Shown: positions 56,701 to 64,000 of the stretch, piece after piece
How the letters are laid out: each line of letters begins with the position of its first letter
How positions within the stretch are numbered: the first letter of the stretch is position 1
Assembly (NCBI GenBank): GCA_049724395.1
Contig: JAUGWO010000183.1
Location: 124,001-188,000 of the forward strand
DNA: 64,000 bases
Direction: 5' to 3'
Origin: Spongospora subterranea f. sp. subterranea
Lineage: Eukaryota > Endomyxa: Phytomyxea > Phytomyxea > Plasmodiophorida
The notes under the pieces: model-generated
Database searches by the model: none
What the model was told of the DNA's origin: nothing
Seen by the model: the letters and a program-made list of their open reading frames with translations, nothing else
Position numbers and translations under genes: made by a program

Positions 56701-57487
56701 CGTACGTTAATATCTGGTTAATATATCGGTGTTTAATGTGATGGTTTATCAGGGTCGACATTGCCCAAATCCTTGTAAATTGCCCCAAACCAGTCAATAT
56801 TAATGCGAAAGACTGTGATGGTAGAACTCCTCTTCATCTGGCAATCTTGGCTAGTGCCCTATCCGGCCATTCCAATCAGTTCGTTTTGTCAAATAATGTG
56901 GATTCCAACTAAATAGTGATTTATATCTGTGTTCAGAGTGGCAATGGTCAAGTTTCTGATGAATAAAGGTGCCGATCCAACGCTTCCTGATAATTTCGGT
57001 CGGACACCGCTTCATTACACTGCCAATTTCCATTCGCGCCGGATTGTATGGCAGAATGGCGCTACGTATTGATACGAGTCCCATTTGAACATATTGGTGT
57101 TCAATTGTGATGGTGTTAGGGTTGAAATTGCCGAAATACTGCTAGATGTTGACGACCGAACCGATATCGATGCAAAAGACGTTGATGGTAGAACTGCTCT
57201 TCATCTGGCGATGCATGGGTTTGGACACGAGGCCGATAGGTTAGTTGGGTCAATCGAATATCGCAACATATGTGAATATATCTGTGGTGTGTAGAGATTT
57301 AATGGTCCGTTATCTCCTGAGTAAAGGGGCTAATCGGGCACTTCGTGACCATTCGCGTATCTCAGCATTGGGCCTTGCTCAGAAATATGGGCACAAGAAA
57401 ACCCTCGCCGTCCTACGAGAGACGAACGGCCCGTTCTATAAAGTGTTCCCAGTGCTGTTGCACATGTTCGATGACAAGGTGTTCTGA
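53748..57487 (+). CDS. ankyrin-repeat protein, about 18 repeats, roughly one per exon
   Basis: A run of short exons, each coding about one ankyrin repeat, separated by introns of about 40-60 nt. Repeats include CGRTALHLAAKDGE (twice in tandem), NALDNDGATPLFLAVYNS, LLDNGADPFITSSSIGNTAL, LFQGADPTIPTKWSQDSLLH, NAKNKHGETAIFHAVRSRL, LLKYGADITIKSEVCHEIAL, ILIRNGADQAIRDQNHCTAL, DAQNANGQSPLHLTIIASTT, LDSDADPSLPDNHGWTSLHY, NAKDCDGRTPLHLAILASAL, MNKGADPTLPDNFGRTPLHY, DAKDVDGRTALHLAMHGFGH and LLSKGANRALRDHSRISALG. The stop is at 57487 (MFDDKVF). The start at 53748 (MFNHVHGHDTHLHAAL) is tentative. Ankyrin stacks bind other proteins; the partner is unknown. No other domain seen. Confidence 0.65.
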
Positions 57488-58089
57488 CCTTTGTCAATGA
57501 ATTCATTTCTTTTTATGATCCGATCTGTGCCTTTCGAATGGGCTGTTATCATAAATTTACCAACTGAAATCATATATTTACCAATTGTTATCATATATTT
57601 ACCAACGTTCGAGAATCTTGACCTCTCCAGAACACTTGAATCATAGCCAAATTGTTCTTACAGTTCCAATCTTTTTCGCAACTCGTTTTTACAACATGTG
57701 AATTAGCTTGGATCCATCGCAATAGTATGTCAGTTTATAATCAGGTTTCGAATCCAGTGACGTACAATCTGATGAAGAGCAAAAAGGCAGTTTCTCAAAT
57801 CATGGCTGAAACTCTTTCTGAAAATTACTTGAACTCGTGCCAAGACGCATTGAAGCTAACGTGAAGACGACTCGCTCGTGTTTCTTTATACTGGAAACAG
57901 TAGGGCGACGATATTAACCTGAGTTAACGGAACCAAAGATAGCAAAGCATCATCATAAAAAGCTCGGAATCTGAAGCTCTGGGACCTAATTGGCCACAGA
58001 ACTGCCTTTGGCAGGTAGAGTCGTAATGGTGCCGTTTGAACGTGGGAAATATGAGTAAAGAATCTTGAAGCCTTTCATAGATTCCTTCT
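57488..58089. other. intergenic with short repeats
   Basis: Three copies of a 21-22-bp unit (ATCATATATTTACCAATTGT) lie at about 57547-57606, just past the ankyrin stop. The rest, up to the Copia fossil, holds only a weak 70-codon ORF; no clear LTR is visible here. Confidence 0.5.
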
Positions 58090-61000
58090 TTTCCCAAGCC
58101 AGACCCGTCGGCCGTGGACCAGATTAAACAAGATAAAGCCGCGAGAGGCTACTTGTTATCATCCCTTGGACCTGTCGATTTGGACGGTGCCCTTAATATG
58201 AAAACGACGTACGAAGCATATCAGTACGTTGTAAGTGTCGCTGGAAAAGTCTCGGATTACCACGCGGCCGAGATGGTTGCTGAACTATTCGGAAGGAAGA
58301 TTGGGAACTCTGAGTCAGTTACTGAATTTACCAACCGGAAGAAGGAGTTGTTTCTAAACCTGAAGGGGTCCACGCTGCTCTCAAACCTCCAGCCAACGGC
58401 ACTAGTCAACGCGATTCTTGTTTGTTCAAGAAACAAATATGAGAGCCTTGTGGAAGCATGCAGCCGCAATTCTTCAGATTTAGATCACGTGATCAGCCGC
58501 CTACAAGAATCCGAGTTGGCCAGACCCAAACGACAGGAAGTCGCCTTCAAGTCGTTTACTGCAGAAATTGCACTCTGGGGGTGAAGATCGATGCTGGCTC
58601 AAGCACCCAGAGCTGAAGCCCCAGCTCCACATATCCAAACTGGCCATGAATTCACCGATGAATAAATTTACGACCGATCTACTATATTCGAAAGACTTAT
58701 CTAGTTTTAAGAAGCGTATATGGTCAGCCGACTCGGGATGCACCAAGCACATGACCGGAAATCGACATGGGATTACCAATTACAAACCAGACCGGAATCG
58801 AATCCAGATTGCTGACAATAGTGTTATAAGAGCAAAAGGAATGGGATCAGTGCGGTTAGGAGCACAAGAGATGCTGAAGGTCCTTCATGTACCAAGTCTG
58901 GGAGAGACGAGCCTGTTTTCAGTTGCAGCCGCGGTCAAAGGGGGTCGGAAGATGATATTTGACGACGAGATATGTCAGTGGATTGACACGGACGGACATA
59001 CAATTCTCGAAGGCACATTATGCAATGATGTTTACACGTTCGACGAAGGATCATGTCGAGATGCTGCAAAGGTGGCCTCAACAGGGAATGAGATAATGCT
59101 TTGGCACGATCGCCTTGGACACCGAAACATTAATGATATCAGGCTGATGATGAAAGCCGATGGGAAGGATCGCATCAGCACAAGTTTGGCCGAGTTCTGC
59201 GAGTCCTGTGCCCTTGGAAAGTCGAAGAGAAAATCGTTCCCAAAGACGCGGAAGCCCAGAATGAAGGAAGTCTGTGAAGTCATTTGGATGGATACCAGCG
59301 ATCATAAGAGAATTTCAGATCACGGTCATAATCACTTTATTACTTTTACTGACGATGCCTCCAGATTCAAGAAAACTTTTCTAATGCATACAAAAGGGGA
59401 AGCTTTTTCAAAGTTTTGCGAGTTCAAGAAGTGGATAGAAAACAAAACAGAGAAGAAAGTTAAGATCCTACATGGCGATAACGCAGCCGAGTATATATCT
59501 ACGGAATTCGACAGTTTTCTGAAAAACGAAGGTATTGAGTTCCATGCAAACGTTCCTTATGCGTCAGAACAAAATCTGGCTGGAGCGTGGGCATGGGATC
59601 ATCATGGATTCAGCCAGAGCAATGATACAGAAGGCAATGCTGCCCAAGAATTTCATGGGTCACGCCATACTCACAGCTACCCATATTCTGAACTTATGTC
59701 CACATCCTGCAGACAAGTCCACCACCCCTCACGAGTGGTTAAAGAAATCGGTGCCCGACCGTTCATATCTTCGTAGTTTTGGATGTGATGCATATGCTCA
59801 TATTCCAAGAAATCAGAGGACTAAGGCCGATGCGAAGGCCCAGAAATATATCTTTGTAGGATACTCCTCCAACCAAAAGGGATACCTTTTATATGACAAT
59901 TCAACTGGCAAGGTCACCGTTCATCGCGATGTGGTCTTTAATGAAACCGGGTTCGGTGACCGATCTGAAGAAAATTGTTTCCAACAAGATGACGAAGTTC
60001 CCGATCAGGGTCAAGATGAAGACTACCAACTGGAAGAAGCTGAAACTGATAGTAGCGATGTTGATAACGATAATCTGCCTCGAGATGACGATAATAATAA
60101 CGAAGACATTGAGGAGGAAGATGCTGATGGTGACGAATCCGATCAGGGAGAGATTAATGAGAGGAATGTCATCAATGAGATAAGGACTCGCAATCAACCT
60201 GAAAGATATGGAGATCTAGTTCACCACAATTGGTCAAGACTGGCGACGACAACAGATCTGGACATATACGAACCTCAATCATACGAAGAGGCAATCAACG
60301 GAGAGCACAAGACGCATTGGCTGCAGGCAATCAATCACGAACTGGAAGCATTGATGGATCACAAAACTTGGGAAGAGAAGATGGAGTTACCCAAGGGAGC
60401 TAAAGCCATTGGTTGTCGATGGGTATTCAAGGTCAAAAGAGAAGCCAATGGACAAATTCGGTACTCGGCAAGACTGGTGGTCAAAGGATTCAGTCAACGC
60501 AAGGGAATAGATTATCACGATACATACGCTCCTGTCGTTCGAGGTGATATTCTACGCCTGGTTCTCTCTTTAGCAGCTGCCAGTGAGAACGTTGAAGTTG
60601 ACCAAATGGACGTTGTCACTGCATTCTTGAATGGAGCTTTGGAAGAAGATATCTATATGCAGACGCCGAAAGGATTAGCAACTCGTTCCAAGTTTGTTAA
60701 GTTGTTGAAGTCACTATACGGGCTGAAACAAGCGCCAAACGTGTGGCATAATCTTATAGAGGATTTCATTTGCAACAAATTACTGTTCACCAAAATCAAG
60801 TCAACGTCCTGTCTGTACGTCAAGAGAAGTGGTGACCAGTTCGTCATAATGCCCCTCTACGTTGATGACCTAATCTTTATTGGTCACAGAAAGTTAATCG
60901 ATGATACTAAGGCCGAACTATGCAAGCAATTTAAGATGAAGGATTTAGGTCCCATTCAACAGTATCTAGGAATTCAGATCTACATTAAGGACAAGTCGAT

Positions 61001-61990
61001 GTTTCTCTCTCAAGAAAACTACATCGAACGGCTTCTGAAATCCTGCAGTATGGAAACCTGCAAACCGCAAGCTACTCCATCCGTTGCTGGAACTGGATTA
61101 ACCAGAGATATGGAGCCGAAGACTGCCAAAGACCACTGTCAAATCAAGAAGGAAGAACAAACAATGAACTACAGAGGAACAGTGGGCAGCCTACTATACC
61201 TACTTCATACCCGCCCAGATATAGCCTATTCGGTTTGGACAGGTAGCTAGATTCGTTCAAAATCCAGGTCCGGCACACTTTGTTGCGTTAAAAAGGATCC
61301 TAAGATACTTACAAGGAACGCGGAATTTCGGGGTGAATTTTGATGCGACAACTGCGAATGACCCCAACAGGCTGATCGCCTATGGAGATTCAGACTGGGC
61401 AGGTTGCAAGGACACTAGAAGGTCAACAACGGGATACGTTGTTATGCTCAATGGAGGACCAGTGGCGATCAAATCCAGTCGGCAGAAATCGTGTGCACTA
61501 TCGTCATGTGAAGCCGAAACCGTGGCGGCATCCCTTGCAGGGTGTGAAATAGTGTGGCTCAGAAATGTTATGCAGGAACTCGGTGTAGAACAACAAGGAC
61601 CTACCGTACTAAATATGGACTCGCAAGGATCGATATCATTCTTGAATCAAGAAGATAAGCACTCCAAAATGAAACATATCGATCTTAGAGAACACTTCAC
61701 CAGAGAGCTCATTTCTCAAGGAAAGATTAAGACGGCTTATGTCCCCTCGGAAGATAATTTGGCGGACATCTTCACTAAAGGTCTTCCAAAGGATCGGTTC
61801 TGTTATCTTAGATCGAAAATGAATATCAAGAGCAAGGAGGCGAGTTGAATTATATGGATTGGTGCCTTGATAGTCATGTCGTATTAGCTGTTGCCATGTC
61901 CGTACGGTCATATATATATAAAGTCGTTCCTTTTGCTGTTCATCTGATTGAATTGCGAATAAGATTGAACTGTGTCGCGAATTATAGAAA
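58090..61990 (+). mobile_element. Ty1/Copia retrotransposon fossil, long internal region
   Basis: Order of parts is that of Ty1/Copia: gag, protease, integrase, reverse transcriptase, RNase H. Marker motifs: gag-like AAEMVAELFGRKIGNSE; protease WSADSGCTKHMTGN; integrase zinc region LWHDRLGHRNINDI; RT with YTARLV-type SARLVVKGFSQRKGIDY, MDVVTAFLNGALEEDIYMQT, GLKQAPNVWH and LYVDDLIFIG; RNase H with DSDWAGCKDTRRSTTGYVV and ALSSCEAETVAAS. A purine-rich tract precedes a possible 3' LTR start near 61845. I could not pair two LTRs. The body is nearly full length but broken in about three to four places; long open stretches suggest a fairly young copy. Confidence 0.88.
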
Positions 61991-62135
61991 GCAAGGACGA
62001 ACAAGGGAATGGAAGCAGGATTGATCAAAAAAATGCGATTCTTCATTGCGCGACATCTCAAGACAAATTTTCGTAGGAACATTTGAATGTGCGATCGCAA
62101 CTTATCTGCGAATGAATTAGAGGTGTATTAGAGGT

Positions 62136-63126
62136 GTCCCCACGTACAGTACTTTTTCAAAGTCTTTGGGGGAAAAAATCACATTTTTTGGCAATTGAGC
62201 TTTAAGGTTTTCTAGCGCCTGCTGATTTTTCAATGCCAGGTACTGCGCCCCAACGTGGTCATCATCGCGGACGACGATGCTGAACAGAGCCAGTTCATTC
62301 TGCTTTTGCAGCAGCTCGTTACGGCGCGTCTGCGATGCAGCAATGTCTTGCTTGACTTTCAGAAGCCGCTGACGACTCTCGTCTTCGCGCTTATCGTCAA
62401 GCAGATTTTTTTAGCAGCCTTGCAGCCGAGTGGGCATTCACCATCTTCGCTTCCTTGCACGCCCTCTAAAACGGCTCTCTCCCTTTTTGCTGCCAAAGGG
62501 CTGGTGATCACCTACAAACAATGCATTACATTGAAAATTTACCATGATTCAATTCAGTTGATTTCACCTTCCACTTGTCGCCAAACGCTTGCAGAGCCCG
62601 CCAACGCGACTCAAGCTCAAAGGAAACGTTTTGTTCCTTTTCATAAAGGTCGTGGGCGAACTGAAGATAATCTTCATCATTGGACCCGCTCCTTTCGAAG
62701 GACGTCGCAGTAGAAAAGTACCCGATAAAAAGGTTTATCGCTGTTTGTAGAACGCTCCACCAGTTCTTCAGGGCTTTTTGCTGTCAAAAGAGCCGCCGCG
62801 CGCTACAAACGCCGTTGACACCTTTTCAAATGCACTTGTGCCTTTCTGATGGGCACCGTTGATGGAATCGTAACCAACCGATCCTACCTCACGCGTAAGC
62901 GCGAAGTTTTCCTCATCTTTCCATGATTTGCCTCTTCCGGCCTTCTTCGTTGCTCCAGGAGCAACACACTTCTCGACAGCTGAATCACTCCTGATTGACT
63001 GTAATTGTCAGGGAACTACAGTACTCCGAAGGGAAACTTTGGGGTCGATTTCGGATTTTTTTTTGGGATGGGGACTGCGGTGGGATAACTTTTGTCCCCA
63101 AAGACTTTGAAAATGTGGGTGGGGAC
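62136..63126 (-). mobile_element. Harbinger-like non-autonomous TIR element with Myb-like gene remnant
   Basis: Ends GTCCCCAC...TTTCAAAGTCTTTGGGG (left, 62136-62172) and its complement (right, ending 63126) form terminal inverted repeats of about 37 bp with a variable middle. On the minus strand a Myb/SANT-like opening GRGKSWKDEENFALTREVGS and INGAHQKGTSAFEKV is followed, after stops and shifts, by a coiled-coil tail LLKVKQDIAASQTRRNELLQ and QYLALKNQQALENLKAQ. This order is that of Myb-like partner proteins of Harbinger transposons and of plant/protist NAM-associated proteins. Degenerate; no transposase seen. Confidence 0.6.
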
Positions 63127-63335
63127 AGTTTTAGGCACGCGGTGGAGATGATTTAATCACAAACTCCAAACTCGACCCCAACGGGGCGGAAGGCGAAACG
63201 GAGTAGTTCCCTCACAATCACAGTCAATCATGGTTGAGGAGCGATTCAGCTGTCGAGGAGTGTGCTGCTCCTGGAGCAACGATGAAGGCCGGTCGATGCA
63301 AATCCTGGAAAGATGAAAAAAACCTCGCGCTCACG
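62905..63335. repeat. palindrome duplicating the Myb gene 5' part
   Basis: The left arm (about 62905-63035) is matched in reverse by 63190-63335; shared words include TTGCTCCAGGAGCAACA-type sequence around the start of the Myb ORF and GACTGTAATTGTCAGGGAAC versus GTTCCCTCACAATCACAGTC. The right arm encodes MKAGRCKSWKDEKNLALTLA on the plus strand, diverged from the minus-strand copy. The right TIR of the element lies inside the spacer. Confidence 0.65.
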
Positions 63336-63589
63336 CTTGCGGGAGCGGACGGGAGCCCCAAACTCCTAATGGCGGCTTTCATTGCAAAACGTTTTCCTAT
63401 GAAGATCGTCGATGCGTCACAATCAATAAAAGCGGTTGCTTTGATTCGGGCTACATCGTGATGAAAAAGACAAACAGGGGTTAGTAAGGGATCAGGACTA
63501 TTATCGACCGAGATTCGACAGCCTTTTGGGTAAGACAGCGGGAGTTTTGTTGTGAACGATTCTGTATTTTGAGGACGTCGGCACCAGCC

Positions 63590-64000
63590 GGTTCATTGCT
63601 GACGTCCTTCCACATTTTCCGGGAGATAATCGAACGAAGGGATTCTCAATTTACAGTTGGCAATGACGTGGCCTTCGCCACCGCAGTAGAGGCAAAGTCG
63701 TGTTCTCAGTCTTCGATCTCTCTCCATCGGATTCAGTTTTCCTCGGGGCTGGTTTACCGAATTGGGTTCCTGAAATGGATTTCTATCTGCCGACATCGCA
63801 TCAAGTACCATGGGAGCCACACCAGTGATGGTGGAGGTGAAGCGAGCTGGTGATCCCCTGCGATGTTCAAAAACAGGAGCGGGAAACTGTGGAGGAGAAC
63901 GAACATTGGGTAGTCGGCCATTCGCAGGAGGTAGTGGGAAAGTGGGGAGAGACAGCGTACAGAAATGACGCTGGCGTATGCTCTGATCGTGACATTTGCT
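63590..64000 (-). mobile_element. Ty3/Gypsy gag fossil with zinc knuckle, runs off the window edge
   Basis: Minus-strand residues LCLYCGGEGHVIANCKLR form a CCHC zinc knuckle (C-x2-C-x4-H-x4-C), preceded by Pro/Arg-rich sequence (NPFQEPNSVNQPRGKLNPME), as in Gypsy gag proteins. Upstream parts lie beyond 64000. Only a fragment is in the window; whether the element is whole outside cannot be seen. Confidence 0.6.

Noticed and set aside
61636-62100. 154-codon minus-strand ORF
   Set aside because: Antisense to the RNase H end of the Copia fossil; no protein-like features.
1-64000. tRNA, rRNA or other structured RNA genes
   Set aside because: I saw no convincing cloverleaf, Pol III box pair or rRNA-like sequence by eye; a covariance-model scan would be needed to exclude them.

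Overview
The window is nuclear DNA of a eukaryote. Host genes have very short GT-AG introns (about 40-60 nt) and encode conserved eukaryotic proteins: a DNA-PKcs-type PIKK, Ski8/WDR61, TAPT1, an outer-dynein-arm docking coiled-coil protein, a G-patch protein and an RRM-bearing terminal nucleotidyltransferase. The docking protein implies a flagellated stage. A repeated small-gene family and two transposases look fungal in style. A zoosporic (chytrid-like) fungus is my best guess, but another flagellated protist is possible; this is inference without a database search.

Layout. 0-4.2 kb: RRM/terminal nucleotidyltransferase gene and a small unknown gene, both on the minus strand. 4.2-24.4 kb: a dense repeat district holding Ty3/Gypsy fossils, a Stowaway-like MITE, a Harbinger-like element with a Tc1/mariner element nested in it, a MULE, other TIR elements, several tandem arrays, and at least seven copies (A, B, C, D, E, F', F) of an unrecognised two-exon small-gene family. 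Those copies sit in inverted pairs and travel with fragments of the DNA-PKcs gene that lies 20-30 kb away in the same window. 24.5-34.6 kb: ordinary genes (docking-complex protein, possible secreted protein, G-patch protein, TAPT1, Ski8) with a MITE and a Gypsy fossil between them. 34.7-48.0 kb: one complete-looking DNA-PKcs gene on the minus strand, spanning 13.3 kb. 48.4-51.5 kb: about 35 copies of an 88-bp repeat just upstream of that gene. 51.5-53.4 kb: unrecognised ORFs. 53.7-57.5 kb: an ankyrin gene built as about one repeat per exon. 58.1-62.0 kb: a Ty1/Copia fossil. 62.1-64.0 kb: a Myb-bearing TIR element in a palindrome, then a Gypsy gag fossil running off the edge.

Most interesting signal: the small-gene family (conserved TATA-like box, CCAAT motif and a CRE-like palindrome over the start codon) has picked up mosaic DNA-PKcs pieces. 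Two loci share the same artificial junction between parts of DNA-PKcs that lie 3.2 kb apart in the intact gene, so one captured mosaic was later copied. Because these pieces sit in inverted arms, transcripts could fold into double-stranded RNA matching the host DNA repair kinase gene. That last step is a hypothesis.
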